Of a stretch of 18,047 bases of DNA, positions 6,095-13,361 are shown piece by piece. The notes below the pieces were generated by a model, which saw only the letters and a program-made list of their open reading frames with translations, searched no databases and was not told where the DNA came from. The position numbers and the translations under genes are program-made. Position 1 is the stretch's first letter, and the number at the start of each line of letters is the position of its first letter. The DNA is from JAHEJB01 sp041748175 (GTDB lineage: Bacteria; Bacteroidota; Rhodothermia; Rhodothermales; Rubricoccaceae), in assembly GCA_041748175.1 (NCBI GenBank), contig JBGTDU010000048.1, positions 1-18,047 of the forward strand. Reading direction: 5' to 3'.

Positions 6095-6928
6095 ATGCAG
6101 CTCACGACCGGCACGCTTTCCAGCCAAGGCGGCTTCCAACTGTTCACAAGAACGTGGTGGCCCGACGAACATCCTCGGGCGGCCGTTTTGCTTGTTCACG
6201 GCATCAACGAACACAGCGGTCGGTATACTAACATGGCCACGCATCTTGTGATGGACAGAATTGCGGTCTACAGTTATGACCATCGTGGCCATGGCCAATC
6301 TGAAGGCCCACGTGTCTACGTCGATTCGTTTGACGAATACGTGGATGACCTCGCGCTCGTCCATCAGGCCGTCCGCGAGCAGGCCGATGGAATTCCGCTG
6401 TTTCTTATGGGGCACTCCCTTGGAGGGTTGATTTCTTCCCTGTACGTTGTGCAACAGCGCCCGGCGTTGCACGCTCTCATTCTCTCATCGCCCGCCCTTC
6501 AGATCCCCGTGGACCTCTCCCCGCTCAAGCAGAAGTTAGTCGGCGTCATCAACCGTATAGCGCCGAGGCTGATAATGGGCAGGCTGGAGATTGACAACAT
6601 CTCCCGAGACAAGACCGTCCAGGAGGCCTACCTGGCCGATCCGCTCGTGAACAACCATGGTATTCGGGCGCGGATGGGCTACGAAATTCTTCGCGCTACG
6701 GAGCGCGTCAGAAAACATCCCGAGGCCTTCACCATGCCACTCTTCCTGTTCCATGGAACGGACGACCATATCACAGACCCGGGCGGATCCCAATGGTTGG
6801 ATGCGGCGGCTCCGTCAACAGATAAGACCTTGCTGCTCTACGATGGGCTTCGGCACGAAACCATGAACGAGCCAGAGAAAGAGGAGGTCCTCTCGGGGCT
6901 CTCCGCGTGGATTCTGGAACGTGCGTAG
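6095..6928 (+). CDS. Alpha/beta hydrolase, monoacylglycerol-lipase-like
   Basis: A 277-residue serine hydrolase of the Hydrolase_4 group. It has the oxyanion-hole motif 'LLVHGINEHSGRY', then 'YDHRGHGQSEG', the nucleophile elbow GHSLGG with Ser108, 'FHGTDDHITDP' with catalytic Asp224, and 'GLRHETMNEP' with catalytic His254. This order and spacing match human and bacterial monoacylglycerol lipases and related lysophospholipases. The lid region (about 135-190) is of ordinary length. The expected reaction is hydrolysis of monoacylglycerols or related esters in the cytoplasm. Substrate cannot be read from sequence. No signal peptide is present. The ATG at 6095 is divergent from the 95-residue protein gene. 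An 8-bp inverted repeat follows the stop at 6954-6981. Confidence 0.92.
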   Translation: MQLTTGTLSSQGGFQLFTRTWWPDEHPRAAVLLVHGINEHSGRYTNMATHLVMDRIAVYSYDHRGHGQSEGPRVYVDSFDEYVDDLALVHQAVREQADGIPLFLMGHSLGGLISSLYVVQQRPALHALILSSPALQIPVDLSPLKQKLVGVINRIAPRLIMGRLEIDNISRDKTVQEAYLADPLVNNHGIRARMGYEILRATERVRKHPEAFTMPLFLFHGTDDHITDPGGSQWLDAAAPSTDKTLLLYDGLRHETMNEPEKEEVLSGLSAWILERA

Positions 6929-6953
6929 AGCTTCACACGGGCCGATAGCACTC

Positions 6954-6981
6954 TTCGCAACACCTCCATTATCGTTGCGAA
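6954..6981 (+). repeat. Perfect 8-bp inverted repeat after the hydrolase gene
   Basis: TTCGCAAC (6954-6961) and GTTGCGAA (6974-6981) are exact reverse complements around a 12-base loop, starting 25 bases after the hydrolase stop. It could act as a terminator or mRNA end structure, although no T-run follows. It could also belong to the leader of the cold-shock-domain gene at 7049. Confidence 0.45.
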
Positions 6982-7048
6982 TCCTTCCGCCGATACCCTC
7001 GTTTGCGATGGCCTTCTCACTCCACACTCGTCCCCCAGACGGACTTTG

Positions 7049-7252
7049 ATGACGCAAGGATACGTAGCCTCCTTCAATGCCCGCACGCGACGCGGTTTTG
7101 TTCAACAGGGCCAGCACGGAGATCTCATTCCGTTCATGGTGCCGCAATCTGACCTCGAGTTCAATCCTGGAGACTTCGTTGAATTTGCCGTCGTCGGCGG
7201 GAAGGCCGGGCTGATGGCATTAAATGTACGGCCGCTTCGCATAGCCGCCTGA
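7049..7252 (+). CDS. Divergent cold-shock-domain protein
   Basis: A 67-residue protein that follows the cold-shock-domain outline: 'GYVASFNARTRRGFVQ' in place of the usual G-x-VKWFN-x-x-KGFGFI, a middle strand 'DLIPFMV' in place of VFVH, then 'FNPGDFVEFAVVGGKAGLMALNVRPL', which matches the family's closing strand closely. The family binds single-stranded nucleic acid through RNP1/RNP2 aromatic residues. Here only some are kept (Phe of RGFV, Phe of PFMV), so binding may be altered. The start is ATG 7049. An in-frame TTG lies one codon upstream. No SD is visible. The gene ends 7 bases from the stop of the convergent flavoprotein gene. Confidence 0.75.
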   Translation: MTQGYVASFNARTRRGFVQQGQHGDLIPFMVPQSDLEFNPGDFVEFAVVGGKAGLMALNVRPLRIAA

Positions 7253-7259
7253 TTGCCGA

Positions 7260-7922
7260 CTACTTCCAGACAGCAATGTCGGTTAGTGGCTTGCGCCGGA
7301 AGTCGGGCACCGTCGCTGAATCCGACGGATAGCCGACCGGGAAAAGGATAAAGGGTGCCTCGTTGGCCGGCCGCTCTAGCAATTCGTTCAGAAACCGCAT
7401 GGGGCTGGGCGTATGCGTGAGCGTTGCCAGCCCCATCTCGTGCAGGGCAGCAATGAAGAAGCCAGCCGCGATACCACAGCTCTCCTGAACGTAGTAATGC
7501 TTACGCTTCGAGCCGTCATCACGGAAACCTGAGCGTTGGGCAAAAAGCACGACAATCCACGGGACTGTTTCGAGAAACGGCTTGTTGTGATCCGTGCCGA
7601 TGGGCTCAAGGGCTTCTAACCACTCGTCCGACATTCGGCCCGCGTAGCTTTCCCGCTCCTCCTTTTCCGCTGCTTCGCGGATACGGCGTTTCAGTTCGAG
7701 ATCGCTGACGGCTACGAAGGTCCACGGCTGCATGTGCGTGCCGCTTGGCGCGGTAGATGCTGTCTGAATGGCAATTTCTATTAGGTCTCGCGGGACGGGC
7801 CGATCCGAAAAATCTCGAACTGATCGGCGTGCGTTCATCTTCTCATAGAGTGCATCGGCGCGAGAGCGCATCTCATCTTGCGCCAATGCTTCAAACTGAT
7901 ATGGGATTCGAGGCAGTGGCAT
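7260..7922 (-). CDS. Iodotyrosine deiodinase-like nitroreductase-family flavoprotein
   Basis: A 220-residue FMN protein of the nitroreductase fold. It has 'RRSVRDFSDRPVP' (FMN phosphate site, about 32-44), 'APSGTHMQPWTFV' (about 58-70), 'KHYYVQESCGIAAGFFIAALHEMGL', and the end 'PVGYPSDSATVPDFRRKPL'. These match iodotyrosine deiodinase (IYD) rather than general nitroreductases. The IYD lid residues are present: Glu89, Tyr93 and Lys114, with the same 4- and 21-residue spacing as Glu157, Tyr161 and Lys182 of the human enzyme. The expected reaction is reductive dehalogenation of halogenated tyrosines using FMN. I use ATG 7922, which shares one base with the TGA of the deaminase gene (TGATG), indicating coupling. 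It is the last gene of a minus-strand operon. Confidence 0.88.
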   Translation of the reverse strand: MPLPRIPYQFEALAQDEMRSRADALYEKMNARRSVRDFSDRPVPRDLIEIAIQTASTAPSGTHMQPWTFVAVSDLELKRRIREAAEKEERESYAGRMSDEWLEALEPIGTDHNKPFLETVPWIVVLFAQRSGFRDDGSKRKHYYVQESCGIAAGFFIAALHEMGLATLTHTPSPMRFLNELLERPANEAPFILFPVGYPSDSATVPDFRRKPLTDIAVWK

Positions 7923-8407
7923 CAATAGACGGCTTTATCGGCGCGCGCATTGAAAGCTTCGAATACGGCCAGACATTCCTCAAGGAGAAACCCGCCGTCG
8001 ATCTCCAGCGCGCTGCCGCCAAGCGCTTTCATTTGCTCGTTGGAGATCGTCAGCTCGCGGAAACCAGCCGACTGCGCATCCGCGATGTATGCGCCGAAGA
8101 TGATGCCATCGCAATTTGCCCAATGGATGGCCGAAAAGCACATCGGGCAAGGCTCGGTGGTGGTATAGACCGTGCAACCCTGGAGGTCGATCTTGCCGAG
8201 CGCCCGGCACGCCTCCCGGATGCAATGAACCTCGGCGTGCGCAGTGATGTCGGTCGTCTGCCAGACCACATTGTGCACGCTGGCTACGACTTCGGAATCC
8301 TTCACGATGCATGCGCCGAATGGACTTCCACCGGCCTCTACACCTTCCATGGCTTTTGATATGGCCAGGCGCATAAACCGCTGATCGTCGTTACGGCTCT
8401 CCGTCAT
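7922..8407 (-). CDS. Zinc-dependent nucleoside/guanine deaminase-family protein
   Basis: A 161-residue cytidine/deoxycytidylate-deaminase-fold protein. Zinc ligands are His57 in 'AHAEV' and Cys87/Cys90 in 'EPCPMC', with Glu59 as proton shuttle. 'HCIREACRALGKIDLQGCTVYTTTEPC' and 'AIHWANCDGIIFGAYIADAQSAGF' resemble guanine deaminases of the B. subtilis GuaD type, at a similar length (about 156). Guanine deamination to xanthine is the most likely activity, but tRNA adenosine or cytosine deaminase relatives share these motifs. The start is ATG 8407, preceded by GGGAGG about 8 bases upstream and overlapping the asnS stop by 4 bases (ATGA). Its own TGA overlaps the next gene's ATG. It is the middle gene of asnS-deaminase-IYD. 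Confidence 0.88.
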   Translation of the reverse strand: MTESRNDDQRFMRLAISKAMEGVEAGGSPFGACIVKDSEVVASVHNVVWQTTDITAHAEVHCIREACRALGKIDLQGCTVYTTTEPCPMCFSAIHWANCDGIIFGAYIADAQSAGFRELTISNEQMKALGGSALEIDGGFLLEECLAVFEAFNARADKAVY

Positions 8408-9909
8408 GGGTGAATCCTCCCCATCAGGCGGGGAAACGGAATCGTTTCGCGCACATGGTGGAGTCCGCATATCCAGGCAACCGTTCGTTCGAGCCCGATG
8501 CCGAAACCACTATGAGGCACCGAGCCATATCGACGGAGGTCGAAGTACCAGCCGAAGACATCCTCTGGAAGGCCATGATCCTTCACCTGCTGTTTGAGGA
8601 AGTCCAGATCCGTGGCCCGCTCGCCACCACCAACGATTTCGCCATAGCCCTCGGGGGCCAGCACGTCCATGCCGAGGGCGAGCCGGTTATCCTCTGGATC
8701 GCGCTTCATGTAGAACGCCTTGATGACAGCGGGGAAGCGGTGGACGAAAATCGGTTGATCGAAGTGTTTGGTGAGGACGGTCTCGTCAGAACCGCCGAAG
8801 TCAGCGCCCCACTCAAAATTCGCCGCGCTCTCCTTCCATGCTGGGATATTCCGGAGCGCCTCCTCAATTTCCTCCAACCGCTTGTTGATGGCAATCTCCC
8901 GCGCGTCGATGCGTCGCTTCTCGCCTTGCCTGGCCTGGCCATACGCGGCGCGGTTCATGGCTCGCTCCTCCCCAAGTCCCGCTTGCTCCGTCGTCACGGC
9001 GACGAGTTCTGCATCAAGAATTTGCTGGGTCGTCTCGCTGCGGAGAAGTCCAACGGCCTCATCGTACGAAACGCGCGGAAATGGGCTTTTGACGGCCTCG
9101 AGTTTGGACACGTCGCGTTCGAGGAGATCCAGCTCCTTCCTGCAGTCGCGCAGGACATCCCCCACAATGGCGAGCAGGAGTTCCTCGGCGACCTGCATAT
9201 CCATGTCGAGGTCGTAGAAGGCCATCTCGGGCTCGATCATCCAAAACTCGGTCAGGTGCCGCCGGGTCTTTGATTTCTCGGCGCGAAACGTTGGCCCAAA
9301 CGTGTAGATCTTCCCGTGGGCCATCGCCATGGCCTCGCCGTGGAGTTGCCCACTTTGCGTGAGATAGGCAGGATGGTCGAAGTAATCGAGTTCGAACAAG
9401 GTGGATGTGCCTTCCACCGCGTTCCCCGTCAGCACGGGCGGGTCCATCTGGATGTAGCCCTCCACCTGGAAGTAGCCATGGATGGCCATGATGATGCGGT
9501 TGCGGACCCGCATGATGGCCCACTGCCGCTGGCTTCTGAGCCAGAGATGGCGGTTGTCCATCAGGAATTCGACACCGTGCTCCTTGTGGGTAATGGGATA
9601 CGGCTCCGCCAGAGAGATCAGCGAGACGGACTCGGTGTGGACCTCCAGCCCACCAACCTGGCGCTGGTCTGCGCGAACGGTGCCAATGATTTCAACCGCA
9701 CTTTCCTGCGTTGCAGTTTCTGCAACCGAGAAGGACGCCGCATCTACCATTTCCTGATTGACGACGCATTGAACGATTCCCGATCCGTCGCGCAGAATCA
9801 GGAAGTAAAGGGCTTTCGAGCCGCGCTTGTTGTAGAGCCAGCCCTTCAGCGCAACGCGTTCGCCGATATGCTCGGAAAGGTTGGCGATGCGGGTGAACGG
9901 CTCGGTCAT
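8404..9909 (-). CDS. asnS: Asparagine--tRNA ligase with a long internal insertion
   Basis: A 501-residue class II aminoacyl-tRNA synthetase of the AsnRS type. It has an N-terminal OB-fold anticodon domain ('GWLYNKRGSKALYFLILRDGSG'), motif 1 region ('GYFQVEGYIQMDPPVLTG'), 'YLTQSGQLHGEAMA', motif 2 'FGPTFRAEKSKTRRHLTEFWMIEPE' (about 204-228) and motif 3 'HSGFGIGLERTVAWICGL' (about 466-483). 'LTEFWMIEPEMAF' separates it from AspRS. AsnRS is usually about 430-470 residues. Here roughly 60 extra charged, helical residues lie between 'SYDEAVGLL' (about 289) and 'FEWGADFGG' (about 365). It charges tRNA-Asn with asparagine. No SD precedes the ATG. The stop overlaps the deaminase start by 4 bases. The tsaC gene lies 74 bases upstream. 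Confidence 0.97.
   Translation of the reverse strand: MTEPFTRIANLSEHIGERVALKGWLYNKRGSKALYFLILRDGSGIVQCVVNQEMVDAASFSVAETATQESAVEIIGTVRADQRQVGGLEVHTESVSLISLAEPYPITHKEHGVEFLMDNRHLWLRSQRQWAIMRVRNRIIMAIHGYFQVEGYIQMDPPVLTGNAVEGTSTLFELDYFDHPAYLTQSGQLHGEAMAMAHGKIYTFGPTFRAEKSKTRRHLTEFWMIEPEMAFYDLDMDMQVAEELLLAIVGDVLRDCRKELDLLERDVSKLEAVKSPFPRVSYDEAVGLLRSETTQQILDAELVAVTTEQAGLGEERAMNRAAYGQARQGEKRRIDAREIAINKRLEEIEEALRNIPAWKESAANFEWGADFGGSDETVLTKHFDQPIFVHRFPAVIKAFYMKRDPEDNRLALGMDVLAPEGYGEIVGGGERATDLDFLKQQVKDHGLPEDVFGWYFDLRRYGSVPHSGFGIGLERTVAWICGLHHVRETIPFPRLMGRIHP
8416..8422 (-). promoter_or_regulatory. Shine-Dalgarno site of the deaminase gene
   Basis: On the minus strand GGGGAGG lies about 8 bases before ATG 8407, inside the 3' end of asnS. 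It supports this start over the longer upstream frame, which would overlap asnS deeply. Confidence 0.6.
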
Positions 9910-9983
9910 GAATGCACTTGAAGGCCGAGCGATTCGGCTGTTCGATCGGGACGGGCGGGGAAAATAAGCCCGACGAGCCCCGG

Positions 9984-10604
9984 CTATCCGATGATCGCGT
10001 GGATCGTTTCGGCATCCACAGAGCCATCGCGAACGATCTGAATCGAGTCGCCATCGACGCGCACAATTGTCGATGGAACGCCGAGCAGCAGATGCCCCGC
10101 ATCAACGGCGAGGTCAACGCCTCGTAAAATCTCGGCATTAACGTCCCCAAACAAAGCAGGCGACGGATCTCCAGCAAGATTCGCGGATGTGGAAAGAAGC
10201 GGTGTGTCTGTGACTTCAATAATGGCCCTGCAAAACACGTCGCTGGTCCGCCGAACGCCCACCAGGCCCTCCCGGCCGATCAGGTGGGTGGGCGCGGCAT
10301 CGGATGCAGCCACGAGCAGGGTTATCGGCAAACGTTCCGGATGGTTCATCAGCCGGAGGATCGACGTGGACCGATCGCCGAACCACGCGTAGACGCGCGC
10401 CCATTCGTCGGTGAGCACGAGCAGCGCCTTATCGGCGGAGCTTCGCTTCAATTCCCGGATACTCAGCGCCACACCTGCGTCAGCAGCGTCGCCGCCAAGC
10501 CCGTAGACCGTCTCCGTCGGCTTCAGCAGGATTCCGCCTTTTCGAACACAGGCCACGCTCGTCGAGATACCGGCGGCGTCCGTACCAACAACGGTGGTGA
10601 TCAC
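9984..10604 (-). CDS. tsaC: Threonylcarbamoyl-AMP synthase (TsaC/Sua5/YrdC)
   Basis: A 206-residue YrdC-fold protein. It has 'LLKPTETVYGLGGDA' (about 26-40), 'RELKRSSADKALLVL' (about 50-64), 'LVGVRRTSD' (about 114-122), 'PLLSTSANLAGDPSP' (about 135-149) and 'VPSTIVRVDG' (about 176-185), the conserved ATP/threonine/bicarbonate site of the family. It makes L-threonylcarbamoyl-AMP, the precursor of t6A37 in tRNAs that read ANN codons. It is TsaC-length, without the extra Sua5 domain. The start is GTG 10604, whose GTGA overlaps the stop of the upstream GWxTD gene by 4 bases, so it is probably translated by coupling. The downstream neighbour is asnS. Confidence 0.95.
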   Translation of the reverse strand: MITTVVGTDAAGISTSVACVRKGGILLKPTETVYGLGGDAADAGVALSIRELKRSSADKALLVLTDEWARVYAWFGDRSTSILRLMNHPERLPITLLVAASDAAPTHLIGREGLVGVRRTSDVFCRAIIEVTDTPLLSTSANLAGDPSPALFGDVNAEILRGVDLAVDAGHLLLGVPSTIVRVDGDSIQIVRDGSVDAETIHAIIG

Positions 10605-12016
10605 TTTTGAAGGAGCTCTTGCCAGTTCGGCTCGGAGACTTCACCCGTCACGGTAGAATGAATGAGGTCGTATCTGCCGAGGCCTTCCCGATCAGCGAAG
10701 ATGAAGATCGCCGTGCCCTGGCCCGGAATATTATCGTAGGCCCAAACCTCGTGCGGGACAAGTTGTTGGTCGAAGGGCCTCGGGTCGAGGTCGGAAGGGT
10801 AGCCGTACTTCAGGAGCACCCGGCTGCGGTCCGTCTCCCAGACCTCTTCGAACGGCGTGTCGTATCGATCTGAGGCGTATCGAAGGCGCTCGTAGAACTC
10901 GCGGCGAGCGCCGTTTGTGGCCGGGTCGGAGTCCGTATCGCGGGCTTGCCAGAACCGAGCGAGATAGGAGCGCTTGGTGTCCAGATTCGTTAACCCCCGG
11001 ATATGAGACAACTCGGACTGGGTTGCAATGACTCTTGCCTGCGAGAGGTTGTCCTCTACTTCTTCCTCGCTCATTACGGCGTAAAGACTCACTTCGTACC
11101 CCTCGTCGATCGCGGTCACGGGCCTCTCGACATGGGGGTTGAGCACAAAAATCTTTTTGCTCTGCTCGGCGAGCGCCTCATTGTTTTCATCGAGAAGCGC
11201 AAGCCGGAGAAAGTAGGAGCCACTGGGTAGTTCGCTGATATCGAAGCTGCCGACGACAACGTCCGGATGACGAACTGCCCGTTGGCTTCGCTCCTGATAG
11301 CCGATCATCGGCTGGGCAATGTTGGACTCACTCAGATACGTGAGAAGTGTGTACTCCTCCCCCGTCGCGGCTTCCGGAAGGCCATAACACTCCACGTAGT
11401 AATAAAGACGGCGCTGCCCTTCGCCGTAGAGGCCGTTCGGATTCGGTGTCACGACGAGTCCATTCTTGTAGAACGGGCTCGACGGTCCTTCGTCGCCCGT
11501 CCTGGTAATGTGAGAGGCCAGGGTTATCCCCGAAACCATGACATTTTCCGCTCGCGCATAGTTGGGCACCGTCACGTCCAGCTCAATCTTTATTTCCGGA
11601 TGACTTGCTGTCGCGGGGAAGGTGGCGTCAAGGGTGTACTCGCCTGGCGAAACGGCGGTGCGAAATTGCTCGACATAGAACTGGCCAGGCAGCACCGCCG
11701 AGGTATCGAATGAGGCGAACCGAAGGGTGAGGTCCTCGTCCAGCTCGGGTGTTTCGCTGGCTCCTGCGGGAGCGCTGCCAGAAACAGGTAGAAGCACGAG
11801 ATCTAGTGGAACTGTCGCGAGGTACCGCCCATCGACCAACTCGAAATCCAGTTTGTCTGCGCCGACCGACACGTAAAACTCGAGAACGGACTGGGTGTCG
11901 TCGTAGAGAAATGTCGAGTAGTCCAGATCGACATCAAGCGGCAATTCCTGCGAGTGGCTCGGAAATGCACCAACGGTTCCAGCGAGCAGGATGAGCGGAG
12001 GAATGAATCGGTACAT
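10601..12016 (-). CDS. GWxTD domain-containing exported protein
   Basis: A 471-residue protein starting at ATG 12016 with a signal peptide ('MYRFIPPLILLAGTVGAF', cleavage probably near 'PSHSQE'). An upstream in-frame GTG at 12043 would put extra residues before the signal. The middle (about 25-310) is beta-rich. The C-terminal third carries the GWxTD domain: 'LTNLDTKRSYLARFWQARDTD', 'REFYERLRYASDRY', 'VWETDRSRVLLKYGYPSD', then 'HEVWAYDNIPGQGTAIFIFAD' and 'GLGRYDLIHST'. The eponymous GWETD is VWETD here. The domain is frequent in Bacteroidota-group and related phyla, mostly in secreted proteins of unknown role. No SD is seen. Its stop overlaps the tsaC start by 4 bases. Confidence 0.85.
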   Translation of the reverse strand: MYRFIPPLILLAGTVGAFPSHSQELPLDVDLDYSTFLYDDTQSVLEFYVSVGADKLDFELVDGRYLATVPLDLVLLPVSGSAPAGASETPELDEDLTLRFASFDTSAVLPGQFYVEQFRTAVSPGEYTLDATFPATASHPEIKIELDVTVPNYARAENVMVSGITLASHITRTGDEGPSSPFYKNGLVVTPNPNGLYGEGQRRLYYYVECYGLPEAATGEEYTLLTYLSESNIAQPMIGYQERSQRAVRHPDVVVGSFDISELPSGSYFLRLALLDENNEALAEQSKKIFVLNPHVERPVTAIDEGYEVSLYAVMSEEEVEDNLSQARVIATQSELSHIRGLTNLDTKRSYLARFWQARDTDSDPATNGARREFYERLRYASDRYDTPFEEVWETDRSRVLLKYGYPSDLDPRPFDQQLVPHEVWAYDNIPGQGTAIFIFADREGLGRYDLIHSTVTGEVSEPNWQELLQK

Positions 12017-12123
12017 GGTTCGGCTTGCAATCAAGAGAGGCACAATAGAGTACGTACGCGGCCTCCGAAAATAAAGTCCGAAGAGAGCGCCAGGGTAGAA
12101 CCTTCTGCGAGATTGCGAGGGGG

Positions 12124-12174
12124 AAAAATGATGGGAGGGTATCGTAGCGGCAACGGGCGCGACCCAGCCTTCCC
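12124..12174 (-). terminator. Weak terminator-like hairpin after the beta-barrel gene
   Basis: On the minus strand, just after the stop at 12176, TCCC/GGGA and ACCC/GGGT segments can pair (with a 5-base bulge and a 21-base loop), followed by ATCATTTTT. The stem is short and interrupted, so this is tentative. The 159 bases between 12016 and 12176 would also hold any promoter for the GWxTD gene. No clear promoter is seen. Confidence 0.25.
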
Positions 12175-12175
12175 A

Positions 12176-13291
12176 CTACATAGACCACGAAAGGCCTGCC
12201 CCGACCTCAATGCCCTGAAGGGTTCCAAGAGTTCCCCCAACCCGTCCGAGGAGCGTCAGGCCAGGCATGATCTCAAACTCGGGGATCAACGCGGCATCAA
12301 AGAGCCTCCGTTCCTCGAATGCCCGGCTGGCCGAATAGTACCGCCCCTGTGTTGCTGCCCCCATTACCAGTCGTGGGCTTACCCGAAACCGAGCATGACC
12401 GAGCAGGCGCCCCTGGTTTGGAACCGTGGCGTCGAGCCCGAGAAAGGCGCTGGTTCCGGGCGGAACCATACTCTCTTGCCGATGCCCTACACGCCCGAGT
12501 ACACGCACGTTGTGCGGACCCAGGACCTCAGTCCAGAGCACGGTGGCGGCGACTGCGTCGCCGGTTGAGTAGTCGAGCCCCATCCACGTGTCGGACCCAT
12601 AACGCGCGTACGTCACATCAAGCGCGACTGTAGATGTCTCTCGGACACGGGCGTCCAGCCCAGCTGTCAGGAGTAGTTCGTCACCGGGGTCGTACGATTC
12701 ACCAAATCCCGTTCGGGGCTCAACTGAACCTCGTACCTGGTAGGCCGCGCCCAGCCCGACGGCGAGATTTGTATTCAGCGGCACCGCCCACGTGACCGCC
12801 GGGGCCACGTTGAAGCCCTGGCCCAAACTCGGCAAACGGAAGCCGTAGAAGCCCTGGCCGATGAGAAACGCGGTTGCGGCCTCGTCGAGGGTTAAGGTGC
12901 TCTCGCCGCTCGGAAGATTTGCGCTTGCGCTTGCGACGGCGCTGCCCGGCCCGATGTCGAAATTGTAGCTCGCCGCTATCTGCGCATCTCCCAGGCCACT
13001 TAGGCTAGTCATGCCATCACTATCCGAAGCGGCGTAGCTGGTGCGGAGGCTGAGCCCAAGGCGAGGCGTAACCGGGACAAACACCGAAACGGGAAGCGTG
13101 AGTTGCGATACCGAGCTGCCACTGTCGTCGTAAATCTGGTAGATAGCAAGCGTCGTCACCTGTATAGAGGGCGTCTCACCGGCGGTGTAAATGGGCGTAG
13201 CGCTGTCGCTGGTCGGCAACTGCGCCCGAGACGAGTCTGCCAAGGCGAGCACGGCGACGAGCAGGAATGAGCTAGCGAAACGTCGTTTCAT
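12176..13291 (-). CDS. Outer-membrane beta-barrel protein
   Basis: A 371-residue protein with a signal peptide ('MKRRFASSFLLVAVLALADS', cleavage after 'SRA'). The mature part alternates polar and hydrophobic residues in amphipathic strands with Gly/Ser-rich turns: 'DAQIAASYNFDIGPGSAVASA', 'NLAVGLGAAYQVRG', 'STVALDVTYARYGSD', 'GLTLLGRVGGTLG', and a C-terminal strand 'IEVGAGLSWSM'. This resembles transporter-type or porin-like outer-membrane barrels, but I cannot name a substrate. It sits between the T9SS cargo gene (70 bases upstream) and the GWxTD gene on the same strand. No SD precedes the ATG. It may be co-transcribed with the T9SS cargo gene. Confidence 0.78.
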   Translation of the reverse strand: MKRRFASSFLLVAVLALADSSRAQLPTSDSATPIYTAGETPSIQVTTLAIYQIYDDSGSSVSQLTLPVSVFVPVTPRLGLSLRTSYAASDSDGMTSLSGLGDAQIAASYNFDIGPGSAVASASANLPSGESTLTLDEAATAFLIGQGFYGFRLPSLGQGFNVAPAVTWAVPLNTNLAVGLGAAYQVRGSVEPRTGFGESYDPGDELLLTAGLDARVRETSTVALDVTYARYGSDTWMGLDYSTGDAVAATVLWTEVLGPHNVRVLGRVGHRQESMVPPGTSAFLGLDATVPNQGRLLGHARFRVSPRLVMGAATQGRYYSASRAFEERRLFDAALIPEFEIMPGLTLLGRVGGTLGTLQGIEVGAGLSWSM

Positions 13292-13361
13292 GGGTTCGGC
13301 GGTTTGAGACGTAGAGATGACAACTCAGGCGAGAGACGGGTAAGGCAGGTAGGCACTTTCG

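Noticed and set aside
8410..9273. Plus-strand open frame of 287 codons opposite asnS
   Set aside because: asnS is certain, and the antisense product has no recognisable features.
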